A DNA stretch of 64,000 nt from Scatophagus argus. Taxonomy: Eukaryota > Chordata > Actinopteri > Scatophagidae. The position numbers and the translations under genes are program-made. Every line of letters begins with the position of its first letter. Position 1 is the first letter of the stretch. Below, in pieces: positions 32,650-47,347 of the stretch. The DNA is taken from NCBI RefSeq assembly GCF_020382885.2, contig NC_058494.1:12232001-12296000 (forward strand), in the 5' to 3' direction. Below the pieces are notes generated by a model. The model was given only the letters and a program-made list of their open reading frames with translations. It ran no database searches and was not told where the DNA came from.

Positions 32650-34488
32650 ATATTTGAGATATTTTCATAATTATTGGCTTTATCCATAAATCTGCAATAA
32701 ATTAAGGTAGATGCCTTCTTAATTTCCAATATAAAAAAGACCAAATTACAAAATAAAATTTATTGATGTTAAAAACCAGGCAGGCACAGCGTCTGTCTGA
32801 GCAAACGCATGCACAGACCAAATATCTACAATAACAGTCACCATATGCAATATAGTCAACATAGGATCAACGGAGACTGCAAGAGTGGTGGTGATGATGA
32901 TGATGGATGAGGGAAAACGGCACAGTCAGATACAGTTTGTGTTACACAGCAAACACTGAGGCCTATAGAAATCAACTCAACTATTTTTTCCTTTTGCTAC
33001 ATAACCTTCCTGTTATATTACACACTTCACTGCAGCGAGCTTATCGTCTTGTAACCAAGACTTCTAAAAACCTTTGGAGTGTTTACACCTTGGATGCAGA
33101 ATGACTCATCCCGTTCGGACAGTTAAGTACCCACTAAAGTGATGTTTCATTTAGCTTTATTTCCTTAGACACGTATATGTAATCAATATCTTCAATATAT
33201 CAGCTCTTTTTTTTTAATATCGACAATAATAAATACTATTTATAGCAAAGGGCACACTTTACAAATAACTTATGGACCAAATAAATATGGTCTCTATTTG
33301 TTACAACCAATTATTCTGTGTTTAATCAAAAACTGATAAGGCCAAGAAGAACGTGGAAAATGTCACATAGTGGCACAATGAGTAAGCAATGCTTCACTTG
33401 CGGGCTTGGCGTTGTGAAAATATGCTCACGGTCTAGTCATTTGAAACACAAGAAGTAACTAACGCCAACAAAATCTAAAACATTAGAAAAATAAAACTGT
33501 TAACTACCGTGTCATTTAAACATTTACTTAATGTGTGTTGTTTAGTCTTAAAAAATGCATTCAGTCCCAAAATAAATCCACATAATCTGACTGAGATGAC
33601 ATCACAGGTCTGAATAATTTTCAGTAATGTTCAAAGCCCAGATGTCGCTATTATTACTATCTGCTTGCACTATGCTTAGTCAGAGGTGGCACCATAGCTG
33701 TGTGTATGTAAACTTTAAATTAGAATAAATTTGTGCAGTGTGGCAACTAAGGCTTTGTTGTGATTTTTTTTCCCATAATCCAGCTTCCGGAAGTGTTTGT
33801 GATTGTCTGTAACAAGTTAAATATCTAAATCTGCCTGTTAACTGGCAAGGAAGAAACATTGCCCAGTCTTACGCAAATTTAATAAATATGGCAGAAGGCC
33901 GAGCTCCTCTCTCTCTCTCTCTGCAGTGCTTTGTTTTTGGCTACCTCAGCTGATGTACGTACGCAAGCCAGCTGAGGGTCCCGTTTGTCTTGTGTTTGTC
34001 TTGACAGCATTAAAAAAATAAAACAAAACAAAACCAAAAAAGAAAACTATGCTGCCTAATACGGTAACAGACCCTCCGTTAAGGGCATCTTTTTTTCTTT
34101 TTCTTTTTGTGGCAGCCATACCTCAGGGTGCCCAAAAATAAGCAGTGAGACGAGGAATAATTTCACTTCACAGCAGGGAGGGTCACTTCAGTCCAGGTGT
34201 TTCAGGTGTAGCATCATAATCTCAAAATCACACACCTACAGACACAGACAGGTACACACAAATATCAACAAACACACACACACTCTCACACAGAGCAGCA
34301 CTCGCACTTTTTCAGACATTTATCCACCTGGTTCCTCTTTTCAAAATCTTGGCTGTACTCATTCACCGCCTCTATGAGCTCCTCGGCTCTCTTTTCTTTC
34401 TGTCATGGGGCTTTCTGTGACAAAACGCTGATTATCATCATGCCCTCGTGTGTCATCCTGTTTTGTTGTGGCTCAGCACTGTTGCGCT
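32650..34488. other. Intergenic / SLC25A38 3' UTR region
   Basis: No gene was seen. The part next to 34488 should hold the SLC25A38 3' UTR on the minus strand, but no single poly(A) site stands out. A CT run lies at 33906-33923. Confidence 0.5.
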
Positions 34489-37400
34489 TCAGGATTTGAG
34501 GCCCATTCGAGCCATCAGCTGCTCGTAGACAGTCCAAGCCATAGCAGCCATCAGAGTGCGTCTCAGGGACCTTGGTACAGCCCCGCGAAAAAATCCACCT
34601 ATTCCATGTTCCTGAGGGAGAAAATTTAGTATGATATGAAACTGTTACAACGAGCATTGCTGGCACTGCTTCTTCCCTGTGAATAACACAAACGTGCAAA
34701 AGACAAAAACCGACCGCTGGAATTAAACGAGCACACACCATGTAGATGTAGCGAATAGCATCTGCCGTGCTCCAATGGGAGGGGCTGATTTGAATGTGGG
34801 TCTTCACCACATCGGCAGGCTGTGTGACCAGCGACGCCATGATGCCTGCTACCACCCCACAGCTGAAGTTCACCAGCGGAGCGTAAGGCGACGAAGCCAC
34901 TTCTGAGAAAACAGAAATCACTGTTACACACTAAAGTGTATTGTGAGGTGCACCACTAATCACAGGCTAATTTTCAGTCAAGACCTAAAAAAGAAAAACT
35001 AAAAGCCTAACAACAATACATGAAAAAAATTATAATAATGATAATAAAAAGTATTTATAAACGCATAACAACATTAAAAAAAAGTGACCAAGACTGAGAG
35101 GGACATCTTATCTTTGCTATTTCTGTACTGCAGTTTTTTATTATTTTTGGGCAACATATGCTGATATCATCAGCCTGTGCACTGCAAAAAGAAGCACAGG
35201 AAAAAGCAGGTGTGGGAAGGGCATACAATCTCATACTCCAAACCCAAATGTTACAGAATTTTCAGAAATAATCAGCAAAAGAAAATGCTAATTAATGCGC
35301 ATTTCCATCCACTACTCTTATCTGAACAATAGGAGTTGGGAACATTAAATTTCCAGTGGTTGCAGTTTTGTTTTTTTAATCAATGAATTGAAAATTTGCA
35401 TAAAAACCAAGTGGAGTGAAATGCACTTTATGTTGCTGCCCGCTTGGGTGCATACAATCTTTCAGGTTTAAGACATAAAGTACAAGCACTCAAAAGCCCC
35501 CAGTGGAGGCCAAACAGTCCAATGCACATAAACATTCACTATTCACCTGACTGATTTTCTATAGTACCTGGACAACACTTATGCACCGCTCTGTTTATCA
35601 GATCTATATAAAATGGTGCTTCACATTTTAATTATGTCCATTTTGCGATCCTTACCTTGAGGCAGTGTCTTCTTGGCCTGGCTGTAGAACATGACGTAGA
35701 TGCCGGAGAAGGGAGCGTCTCGCATCAACGTGGCGGTCAGGCCAGAAAACAGAGCCCTGATTCCCTCTGTCTCATACATACTCCTCAGAGCCCCCACCAC
35801 ACTCACATAGTTGTAACAGCCACTCTGAGACAACATACAAACATGTAAAATTAATATGAAAACATGATTAATTACACGGTGGCTTTATGACACTGGAAGT
35901 AGCTGCCTGCTCACCTGGAAACACTCAGCTGGATTTAAATTTTGAATAAGATTGTCACAGACTGTCACTGTGGCCTACCTGTTGTAGGCTGTGGACACTC
36001 ATTTACAGATCTGTGAACGGTCGTACTTGAGCTGAGAACTCTGGGTTAATGAATAAGCCTAAGGTTGTCATGTCATGAGAGCACACTGTCACTCTTTGGT
36101 GAACGTGTGTGTATGCTGTGAACATACAAGAGAGTTCAGCTAAAATACAATGCTCATTCCAATGAAAATGGGATGTAACATGAATGCAACAATTTGCTAG
36201 TTCTCTTTGATATATACTCAGCTGAAAATAGAGGATAATTTTGGTGAGACAACACCACAAAATAATATAACTACAAAATACATGACATTTATAGTACATT
36301 TATATTTTTTGTGACAATTTCAAATGAGTGTCATGTGCATGAGACCTGTTTTTCTTTTAAGAAAATAGGAATAAGGAAACAGGTTCAAAAATGGATGACT
36401 TAGACAAATCATTAATCGTTGCGAAAAACTGCTATTGACAAAACTCAATCATACATTAAACAAGTATCTTGAACTGCCAAGTGTCCTGTTAAGAAGTCAC
36501 CAACATTACTGAATACTTCACAATAGGGAGTTGATCAGAAAAGTATTCAAATTCACTAAACACATGGCACATCTCAGGTCAGCTGAAGACACTCACAATA
36601 AAAAGAAACATTTTCTCACCTCAAAGCGGGTCTTAATGACTGTGAAGGGCAGCATGCAGACACCAGCCACAGCTCTGGCACCTGCTCCAAGCAGAACAGC
36701 CTCGCCAGCGTTGGGTGCCCGATCCATAAAGTAGTGCTGCTTCAGGGAGTAGAAGGTGCTGAAGTAGATGCCCACACCAGGGATGCAGCGCACAAATGAC
36801 TGGCAGAGAGAAACACAAGTGTTAACATGTCTCATACGTTGCTTGTAGCTTGACGTGAAGCTGCTGAAGGTGGACGAAATACACAGCCATTAACCAAACC
36901 AGGTCATCTTCAGAGCAGTGAGACAGGAGGAGGGAAAGCAGCCAGTGGACGTGACACACTTACAAATACACCAAAAATCTGTGCATACAAATCTGTAAAC
37001 AGAGCACAGATTAACAAGACTGTTTGTTTTTTCAGTTGGTCTCAAGATCCGATAAGAAAGGGGCATCCTGGAAAGGCTCAGTCATTCACCAGGAAAAATG
37101 GGACGAGGCTCAACACTTTGTGAAACACTCAGGAACCCTTCAGAAAGAGTGTGTGTAGATTGCCGCAGAACAAATACCCTCACCGACTACTGACTGCAAA
37201 CACACACGCAACAACTGGATTTATAACTGCAGGAATTGCTGCAAACGTTGAAAATAATAAAGAACATCAGGTTTACTCACCGGTGAAACTCCCTTCCACA
37301 GACTGAAGAACTTCTCTGTCCTAATGACATTGATGAATACGGTAACCATCCCCACCTTTGGAGCACTGCAGGATGAAATTTAGAAATGGATACAGACCCG

Positions 37401-38524
37401 TTCAAAAGTGCAGACATGTAAAAATATATGGACACTCGCGCAGACTGAAGATCATAGTGTGAGAAATAAAACCATAGGCAGAAAACCAAGGCCTCCATTT
37501 GTGGAATGCTGTTTAAAATAAAAATCCCCCTTTAGCCATTAACATTTCCTGTTCCTGTTTTCAGTGGAAGTAATTGCAACCTAGCAGCCTGACAGTGTGA
37601 TTAGATGGTGCTGGTGTGACTAATTGCCCTATATGGGTCATAACAGGAGACTCAGGCTGGCAGTGCCTGCACATTTTGTCCTACCATGCTGTGTGTCTGT
37701 GTGTGTGTGTATGTGTCACTGTGTGCCTGGAGAGCATGTTGTGTGCATAAGTAAAAGTCAAAGGGAAAAAGATAACACGAGGGGCATGCTGATGTACATG
37801 TGTGTGACGGCGTGCAGGCTAATTTGTTGTATGTGTGTGTTTGCGTGTTCATACATGGGATGTGTCTGTGTGTCATGTGTGCGCACACACCCTGGCTTGG
37901 CATTCTTTTGTATGGTCTGCAGCCGTGTCTTGACCAGATCCAAAGGCTGGAAGAGCAGCGTAGAGCAGGTGCCACTGAGAGAGCCACACATAAAGGCTTT
38001 GAGAGCCGGGTGAGCCTGAGGACGATGTGAGACAGACAGGGGAACAATAGAGGAGAGAGAGACAGAGACAGAGGGATGAAAATGGAGGAATGTAAAGAGG
38101 GGGCACGAGTGATGGGAAAAAGAAATGGCGGACAGAGAGTGTAGAGTGTGGACCAGGAGAAAAGGAAAAGGGGAAAGGTTGGATGAAATCAGAGGAAAGT
38201 GTCGGAGGATAGGGAGAAAATCAACAAGAAACACAAAGGATTAGCCGCAGCGTAAGAAGCATAATGTGAAAATTCTTTCACATCATACAACAATCACCTC
38301 TTGTTGAATGCCACAGATCATGAGCAGGGAAATGTTTTCAAAAATACATAAATAAATCCCAACACAACAGAAATGTGCCCCAAAATAATTAACATTATCT
38401 CAAACACATGAAATAGACTTTCATTTGAAAATATGTTCATATGACATTCTATCAAAAGCCTGTAGCACAGAGCAGAGGCCGGGTTCCCACACAGAGGAGA
38501 TGATGGAGATATGCAGAGACAGTC

Positions 38525-38566
<42 letters not shown>

Positions 38567-40393
38567 CTGCTGGATAGAATTAAACTGAGACTAAACATTA
38601 TCTGTGCTTACATGCCTCATGGACAAGCAGGCAGGGGGGGCTTGAGACACACATAGAGACAGACAGACGCTAAAATTGGCTGCATTTGAAAGTAAACAGT
38701 TCCACAGGGAAAAAAATTGAGGGAAAAGAAAATCATAAAGGTAAAAATAATAACCACAGCAAAAAACAAACAAACAAAAAAAACCCCCAAAATTTCTGTA
38801 CCCCACAAAAGCCTGCCTGTCTCCTACACACACAGCTTCTAAGCGCACGTGTCACTTTAATGCACACATTAGGCACAAAAACACACTCCTACCTTCCACA
38901 GGCTGCCTGGAACTCGACTCTGAGAATCCTGTTTTTCCTGCATTTTACCCTCGTGCACCTCGCTATCTCTGTGATGCTGCTATTGCAAACAGCATATTAT
39001 AAAGTAAAGCCCCCAAACCCTCTTTCTTGCTCTCTCTCTCTCTCTCTCTCTGTGTCTCTCTGGCCAACTCACAATGGCTGTCTCCTGCTTCATGTCCTCC
39101 CTCCCCCCAGTTTCACAGCCAAAGCAGAAGCTTAATCCAGCCTACATTTTTCTATGGGCTTCTATCTTTATCTTTGAGAGACGCTAACACATCTGTATTT
39201 TCGCTCTCTCCCCCCTCTGCAAAGCTCACTGCTAAATTGCATCTTTGTCAAACAGCATGAGTCATGAAGAGGCTGTATATGTGTGTACTAAATAGCCATC
39301 TACAGATCTGACTGCAATCATGTATCCCTGTGAAGTGGCAAGAAAACACAGTTTCCCCAGAATGACAATATAAAACAATTTTGTCTGATGAAAATCAAGA
39401 TCAGATTATTACAGTGATTGTAGACCCTAAATTTCATTGTCTGTGTGGCTGGGGAAACATCAGTGTTTCCATAAGCCCCTCCACATGAGATCTGTCTCGC
39501 CTTTTGTAAAGATCAGTCAGAACCAAAGTTGATTCTGTCAGTTTTTGGGTGTATTTTTATGATAACATTTGATTTCAGACACTTCAACAAAATCAGAGGA
39601 AGCCATCTTTTGAATTTCAAAATAAAGCTCACAGCTTTCTCATTTACATGGGGAGGAGAATTGGTCTCTAATGTTACAGAAATATATTAAAATAAATATG
39701 GATTTATGCCATATGGTGTTGCTCTGAATAGATAAGTCTCAAATGTCATCATCAACTAGCTGAAATAAACTGATATTGTACTTGGAGATTAATTAGGGGT
39801 GGGTAATACTGTGAGACAACAGAAATGTTCCCACCCTCAGGGAGTTTTACTTTTGTTTACTGTTCCCACCATTTTTTGCCACCAGCTTTTCATTAATCAT
39901 CTGTGAGAACATTAGGCCACTGTTGCAAACTGATAAGACAGACTACTTCATGTCAATATCGTACTTTGATATGCTTTTGACAATGTGTAGAGTTTTCCTG
40001 ATTGGTCAGTATCTAACTCACAGTAATATACAAAGTTAGACTCCCATCAGGTTCTACTTTAAATATTGGCAAATATTTGGATTGATTTCCCAGACAGTGT
40101 ACTATATGTCCACGAATGTAGTTACATTATATAAAATTACACACACTGTGGGTACTGCCTACAAGCAGACTGGACAATCAAACAGTTAAAGGAAAAATTG
40201 TAACATACACACAGCATTTTAAATGGTCGGTTTAACATAGCTTTATAACCTCAAAATATTGTAATAGTTTTATCTGTATATGAAACTAACTGCTAATAAA
40301 GTATCAGCTAATTCACTAACAGACAGATTCAGTACGGGCTGCGTGATGACCACAGCCGCAGCCAGCAGGTGTACTCACCGCTGCTAACTCCAT
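34489..40393 (-). CDS. slc25a38: Mitochondrial glycine transporter SLC25A38
   Basis: An inner-membrane carrier that imports glycine for the first step of haem synthesis. Coding exons: 40393-40379 (MELAA), 38015-37891, 37365-37281, 36799-36620, 35824-35656, 34902-34739, 34611-34489. All are GT-AG and in phase, giving 286 residues, the usual length. Three mitochondrial-carrier repeats carry the signature P-x-[DE]-x-x-[KR]: PLDLVK in repeat 1, PFTVIK in repeat 2 (acidic residue replaced by Thr, as I recall for zebrafish orthologues) and PADVVK in repeat 3. Other family stretches are [36 protein letters not shown] and [18 protein letters not shown]. Teleosts have a and b paralogues; which one this is was not resolved. 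Confidence 0.96.
37050..37140. mobile_element. Kolobok-like MITE fragment
   Basis: The words GGGGCATCCTGGAAAGGCTC and GGGACGAGGCTCAACACTTT match an internal part of the same Kolobok-type fish element inferred at 25.6 kb. About 90 bases remain in an SLC25A38 intron, with no termini. Confidence 0.4.
38527..38564. repeat. (CA)n microsatellite
   Basis: An uninterrupted CA run of about 38 bases in SLC25A38 intron 1. Confidence 0.97.
39030..39052. repeat. (CT)n microsatellite
   Basis: A CT run of about 23 bases in SLC25A38 intron 1, followed by TGTGTCTCTC. Confidence 0.9.
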
Positions 40394-41250
40394 CTTTGAC
40401 CTGGATGCAGAGTCAGGGGAGTCCAGTTTCTCTCCTGCTACTGCTATTGTTTTGAAGCCGTCTAATTTCAGCCAACGTTACTAAAGGAGAAAAAATAGAT
40501 AACACACATTTCAAAACAATAAGTCTCCCGAAAGCCGGTAGCGGCACGCTAGGTTAGCTAGCCAGCTAGCGGTAGCTGACCGAGAAAGCGAAGGTGTGTA
40601 TTCTCGTATTCTAACATTGACAAGCCGGATGCTTCAGAGTCGGACAAATCGACAATGACTGGTCGCATCAAATGACGCGAGGCAAAAGACAAACGTCATA
40701 AGTCATGGCAGTCATTTTGTTTTGAAACAGATCACCGCTTCGGTCAGCCACATACACTACTTTACTGGCCACGGTCAGGCTACCGTACTGTAGCTAGCTA
40801 AGTTAGCATAACAGTTAGCTCCTCTTACCTCGCTTTGAAGTCTGTAAAAGACTGCCGCAGACCGGGTCAGCCTAGCCAGCTTCGCGCGCCATATTTTGTA
40901 TTTAGTGTGACAATCTGTGAAAGTTTCTTGAGTGTAACCCCAGTAAAAAAAAAAAAGCCTAAATTGCTAGACTGAAAAGAGAGATCTCTGGCAAGGCTCG
41001 TCGGCTAGGTTAACGTCAGATGCTAGCCTCGTTCACCTTAGGAAGTCGTTGAACTTAAGTCTGTCTCTCTTCTTCAAAAATGTGTAACGCATATGTAATG
41101 TTACTGTTCCGATTTAAATTGTATCCCGAACGTTGTTGTTCAGAACGAAAAATGTAACCGCGGCGACAAATGTCCTACAAGGCTGACTGGCGTTGTCGCC
41201 ACTTGCGGTGCTGCTGCTACTGTAGTTTCTGGCTAGCAAAGAAGTTCACC
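40394..41250 (-). promoter_or_regulatory. slc25a38: SLC25A38 5' UTR and promoter
   Basis: The ATG exon has an acceptor (TCTCCTTTAG) ending at 40481, so it probably spans 40480-40379. A matching donor AGCGAG|GTAAGAGG at 40829/40828 suggests a non-coding first exon from about 40900 to 40829. CpG-rich sequence with GCGCGCCATATTTTG near 40890 continues beyond. No TATA box was seen. The structure is inferred from splice motifs. Confidence 0.5.
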
Positions 41251-41740
41251 TCCAGTACTGCGTCGACACACTTCTCACTGTGTCACATACTCACTTAAAG
41301 CACCACAATAATTCAGTGTAACACTGAGTGGTTTGCTTAGAGGGGAAATGGGGTCAGTGTTGGGTATCCGCATGATAAGACACAAATATATCTGGAACAC
41401 AACATAGCTCATAATCTGATGTTAGAAAACAATCCGCTCTCTTTCCAGTGTTGCTCAAAGCATTTTTAAGAGTGGCCTCGGGGTGTCGCTGTTTTTTCAG
41501 TCGAAAAGTAAAATAACCACTTATTTTTCAACTACTTACACAGTCTATCATATTGTGCACTATAGACGACTGTATCATGGTCATATATGACGCTTGGTTT
41601 CAGTATTGAATAAAAAGTGTTATTTTGTGATGAAAACACAACACTCACACGTGTAAATTTAAACCTGTTTGAACCAAATAATATGGAATGTGTGACTCAC
41701 TAAGGTGTGCTGATCACTCTGGTGTTTCATTTTCAATTTC
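41250..41740. other. Spacer between SLC25A38 and the histone cluster
   Basis: About 500 bases of AT-rich sequence with no gene or repeat recognised. It marks the left edge of the histone array. Confidence 0.5.
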
Positions 41741-42255
<515 letters not shown>

Positions 42256-42286
42256 ACCCAACAATTTCTCATCTATTAACAACAAA

Positions 42287-42302
42287 GGTCCTTTTAAGGG
42301 CC
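42287..42302 (+). terminator. Histone 3' stem-loop (H4 copy 1)
   Basis: GGTCCTTTTAAGGGCC forms a 6-bp stem with a 4-base loop, followed by ACACAC. It is the SLBP-binding processing signal. The third pair is U-G rather than C-G, as in the other H4 copy. Confidence 0.9.
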
Positions 42303-43480
42303 ACACACTTATATCTTGTGAAGAGTTGAATGTTCTTTGTACGCGTCGATTATACTGAATCAATCGTTGTTTGTTGTTACCAATAAACTGCGTGAGTCAT
42401 TCAAACAACGGACACGTTCATGATTATCATCGTTACCAACTCAGCCCCAAAACGATCTCACTGGGTTATCCCCATAAACGTACATGGCCGTAGCCAAGTT
42501 TTAATAGGCCCAATATTGGTTTCCTACAAGAAATATGAGCAGATTAAAATAATCACATTTTATCATGCTTAGCAATGTTTACACGATTAAACGTTCAGTA
42601 CCCATACCAAATTACCGAGCAATTATTATTTTGTAAGTCTGAGTGTCCATCAAGTGAAGGGTCAGGGTTCTACCATCTCACTGCAGTCACAGTAATAACA
42701 GTGAAAACTAACAACACACCACCACTCCTGAACTGTCCTGAACAAAGTGGACAACATCTGTCTTCCTCTTTGCCTCAGCTTCTCTCGTGTCTCCTCTTAC
42801 CAAATCTGAGCTTAAGCCGACCGTCTTTTCATTTTGTCTGTCAGGAGAGGAGACAGTTTTAGCTGATATATTGTATGTAAATATTATACTGACAGACGAT
42901 GGTCCGCCGGTACATTAGGATAATAAAAAATACTAAATAAAGAAAAATGGGGTTCCTGTCACTATGCGGCACTTGAGAACACCCACTAATTATATTGTGT
43001 ATTAGTGTCAATGAAACTTTGAAAATTTCATTTAAAATTCTAATATATGATTTTTCACCACTTCACGTGTAGTGAAGTTTCCTGAGTATCACACATTGAC
43101 CAGCTGCACATGAATGCACCAACACTTAACAACACAATAACTAATAATAATTCCTCTAGTTTCAATAGGGTCTTCACACGGTTCAGTGCCTTAACGATAC
43201 CTTTTCATATCAGCGTCTCTTTAAAATGTTTACTCCATTTAAAAATAAATAAATAAATAGATAAATGATAAATTTACCACAGCACGATCCGAGTTGAAGT
43301 GCATTAAATTTTGTACGCTGATCCAGTGGTGTTGGCTGGTACAACAGGTGTAGTTTCATCCTTAACTGAGCTAAATCCGTTTGGATGTCTAAACACTTTT
43401 CATAATAACTTCTATCATTACTGCTGCTGAGGTCATATTTGATCATTTCATTTGTATTAAAAGGACTTTTGAATAGAAGA
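42303..43480. other. H4-H1 spacer of unit 1
   Basis: No gene; no H2B is present, unlike unit 2. From 42977 to about 43450 it is homologous to diverged spacer copies at 50850-51080, 54580-54720 and 56825-57255. The first 42 bases or so (ACACCCACTAATTATATTGT onward) are identical to those at 50850. Confidence 0.65.
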
Positions 43481-44069
43481 AATGTTCATAAACACGTCGA
43501 GCAGCTCTGATAGGAAGTCTGGCACCATAAAGCTTCGGCCATCGTCAGTGTGTTTGCTGCTGCCAGAACAACTTCACTTTATTACGACGTGATCACCAAC
43601 TGATGGATGTTTTTACGTCGAGTCTCTGAACAAAAACTGGGAGCAACTGAAAAACGACTTCTGGTGGAGCTCCGGTAAGTTTTAAAACATTTTAGGAGAG
43701 AAATGAGTGGGGAAAGTCGCTGAGCAGCGCTGGCCACGACGGTGAATGTGTGAGGTTTGGAGGCTCCCCAAACAAAATGCCGACAGCATCCGAGCTCTAC
43801 ATGACCTCAGTGCGAAGAGACAAGAGTCCGCTATCGGCTCCCGTCACTGTCAGCCTTCAGCACTTCTCCCACGTTTAGTTTGGACTCTTTTATGGATGAG
43901 GAGAAAACACAAGTGACAGGACATTCACAGCGCTCCGAGGAGCCACGGCCTGACTTCACTCTCCACGGTTCTCATGGTGTGTTTAAGGCCCGCCTCCTGC
44001 TCTGGATTCTTCAACAGTTCAGTCAGACGCTCGTTGTCGTGAACACATCACTGAGGAAACTAAAGTAAA
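43481..44069 (+). promoter_or_regulatory. H1 upstream region (copy 1)
   Basis: Nearly identical over about 590 bases to 54963-55551 upstream of the other H1 gene. It contains the H1-specific AAACACA box at 43905-43911 and a GC-rich GGCCCGCCTCC around 43987-43997, with TTTAAGG just before it as a possible TATA-like element. The small open frame here (43880-44068) is judged non-coding. Confidence 0.6.
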
Positions 44070-44696
44070 ATGGCAGAAGTCGCTCCAGCTCCAGCCGCCG
44101 CTGCTCCGGCAGCCAAAGCGCCCAAGAAGAAGGCTTCCAAGCCGAGGAAGGCTGGCCCCAGCGTCAGCGACCTCATCGTGAAAGCTGTGGCCGCTTCCAA
44201 GGAGCGGAACGGCGTGTCCGCGGCCGCCCTCAAGAAGACTCTGGCTGCCGGAGGCTACGACGTGGAGAAGAACAAGGCCCGCGTTAAGATCGCCATCAGG
44301 AGCCTGGTGACTAAGGGAACTCTGCTCCAGACCAAGGGGACCGGGGCCTCCGGCTCCTTCAAGATGAACAAGAAGGCGGCTGAGCCCAAAGCAAAGAAAC
44401 CAGTCAAGAAAGCCGCTCCCGCTGCCAAGAAGCCCGCAGCCAAGAAATCCACAGCGGCTAAGAAGCCCAAAGCTGCGGCAGCAGCCAAGAAGGCCACAAC
44501 CACAAAGAAGTCCCCGAAGAAGGCCAAGAAAACCGCGACGCCCAAGAAAGTAGCCAAGAGCACCAAGAAGACTACCAAGAGTCCCAAGAAGGTGGCTAAG
44601 AAGGTGGCCAAGAAGCCTCCCGCAGCCAAGAAACCTGCCGCAAAGAAAGTTGCCAAACCCAAAGCCAAGAAGGCAGCAGCACCCAAGAAGAAGTGA
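44070..44696 (+). CDS. H1: Linker histone H1 (copy 1)
   Basis: A 208-residue somatic H1, intronless. It has a short Ala/Pro-rich N-tail, then a winged-helix globular domain at about 28-100 ([38 protein letters not shown]), and a long Lys/Ala/Pro C-tail with KSPKK motifs that are CDK and DNA-minor-groove sites. It binds linker DNA at the nucleosome dyad. The protein is identical to that of copy 2; I found only two synonymous base differences (AAA/AAG in KKP and AAA/AAG in AKP). Confidence 0.99.
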   Translation: MAEVAPAPAAAAPAAKAPKKKASKPRKAGPSVSDLIVKAVAASKERNGVSAAALKKTLAAGGYDVEKNKARVKIAIRSLVTKGTLLQTKGTGASGSFKMNKKAAEPKAKKPVKKAAPAAKKPAAKKSTAAKKPKAAAAAKKATTTKKSPKKAKKTATPKKVAKSTKKTTKSPKKVAKKVAKKPPAAKKPAAKKVAKPKAKKAAAPKKK

Positions 44697-44733
44697 GCCC
44701 CCATCACTCTGAGGACTAAACATCCTGACCAAA

Positions 44734-44749
44734 GGCTCTTTTAAGAGCC
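44734..44749 (+). terminator. Histone 3' stem-loop (H1 copy 1)
   Basis: GGCTCTTTTAAGAGCC followed by ACCCAAA, 37 bases after the stop. Canonical SLBP signal. Confidence 0.95.
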
Positions 44750-44776
44750 ACCCAAATCAACTTTATTGAGCTCATT

Positions 44777-46080
44777 CCTGTTCCAGGTGTCACTTATAGA
44801 CTGAAAAATACTGACAGTTAAAGTAAGTAAAATAGTAGAATATATCAGAAGACAATATGTCTCACATCATTAGAGTCATCCTGTCTGTCCTCAGTGATTC
44901 AGTTTTTTTGTCTTCATTCATCCAATAGTGTATTCACTGTAGACACATGGCGCAGTTTGGAAATCGTGAAATGCCTACAGCAAACGTATTGTGTTAAGAT
45001 TAGCCCCCACGTTGTTGGTTTATAGGGTTTTAATTTTGAAATGCCTCTCAACTTCCTGTGGAAGTGGGGTGGTCTCAAACAGGAAAATATAAAAATAGAA
45101 AATATAAATCAACTTCGCACACAAGACAAACACAAATAAACACTCACAATCAAAAACACGTCACTCGCTCCCATACTGTCACTTTCATATATCTAATGTC
45201 ACTTTATTATCTATAATCACTTGTCATACCGTTCACTCCGCGCTATTGTCCATATTGTATTGTATTATACCATCCCGGGATTGTATTTCGTATTTCACTG
45301 TCTCTCATATTAAATGGGTGTGTTTTTGCTTTTTAATTTTTTTTTATACTCGTTATGTGCACTCTTTTATGCAGCACCATGTTGCATCCTGGAAGAACGT
45401 TGCTTTATTGCTTTATCTACCAAGCAATAAAGCAATGATAAATAAAAACTCAACTTCCTGACCTATAATAACCCCCTAATATTAGTAGCATTTCTCTTTG
45501 AAGTACAGTGCAGGAAGTATTAATTAATCAAATATTCAACATTCATATTAATTTGTTTACAACAATTTTAATAAGCTATTTCTATATTCACATTTTATTT
45601 ACATGTCTTAAAGTATCCTTGACTGATTGGCTGAAAAAGGTTAGATTTACGGGGGTATAAACCGCAATGCCAAATTTTCAGGAATAATCTAGAGCTTGAG
45701 TTTATGTTAAACTGGATTGCTAGCTTGACTAGCGTATTTTCGAGACTTCAGAAACAATATCTTAACAAGTTCTTATGCACCTTCAATTTGTGTATAAGAA
45801 CCACTTCCAATAGTGCCTATGTTGGGGCACCATCTGCTTTTGCCCAGAACAAATACAGTCTCAGTTTGGTAGCTGTTCCTCTCACTAAAAACCCTTTCAA
45901 CTGTCAACTATTTGCTTACATATTCAAGTTTTTAAGAGCTGAAAAAAAAATGCATAATAGTTTTAGGATACCAACCGTAGAGCTTTGCATCTAGGTTTGT
46001 TTACTTCTAGTGTCAACATTATACACACACGCCATTTCTGTACAACTGTTAGATACATTGCTCATTATCAAAACCAAGTG
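44777..46080. other. H1-H2A spacer of unit 1
   Basis: Homology with the other H1 copy stops at about 44776. Part of it, about 45150-45450 (TTGTCCATATTGTATTGTAT; ATGTTGCATCCTGGAAGAACG), resembles the 3' tail of a fish LINE, but no coding part is present. The remainder is AT-rich with no gene. Confidence 0.4.
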
Positions 46081-46083
46081 TGT

Positions 46084-46099
46084 GGCTCTTAAAAGAGCC
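46084..46099 (-). terminator. Histone 3' stem-loop (H2A copy 1)
   Basis: On the minus strand GGCTCTTTTAAGAGCC, 31 bases past the H2A stop. Canonical SLBP signal. Confidence 0.95.
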
Positions 46100-46130
46100 T
46101 TTTTGTGGTTGTTTTCAGAGATTTTGAGAT

Positions 46131-47304
<1,174 letters not shown>

Positions 47305-47331
47305 ACTGTCTGCTCCTGTACAAACCACAAC

Positions 47332-47347
47332 GGCTCTTTTAAGAGCC
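47332..47347 (+). terminator. Histone 3' stem-loop (H3 copy 1)
   Basis: GGCTCTTTTAAGAGCC followed by ACCTCA. Canonical SLBP signal. Confidence 0.95.

Larger units (their letters stand above)
38016..40378. other. SLC25A38 intron 1
   Basis: The largest intron of the gene. It contains a purine-rich stretch (38040-38220), a CA microsatellite (38527-38564), a CT run (39030-39052) and otherwise AT-rich unique-looking sequence. No gene was seen. Confidence 0.6.

Noticed and set aside
37624-38234. Cys/Val/His-rich frames in both directions
   Set aside because: They arise from TG/CA-rich low-complexity DNA around SLC25A38 exon 2.
43880-44068. Small frame starting MDSFMDEEKTQVTG upstream of H1, present again at 55361
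   Set aside because: It lies in the H1 promoter and overlaps the AAACACA box. Its conservation is explained by the near-identical DNA of the duplicated flank, and the C-terminal part differs between copies because the frames diverge.
44019-44732. 237-residue frame antisense to H1 (and 236 residues at 55504-56214)
   Set aside because: Shadow of the highly biased H1 codon usage; Gly/Leu-rich with no domain.
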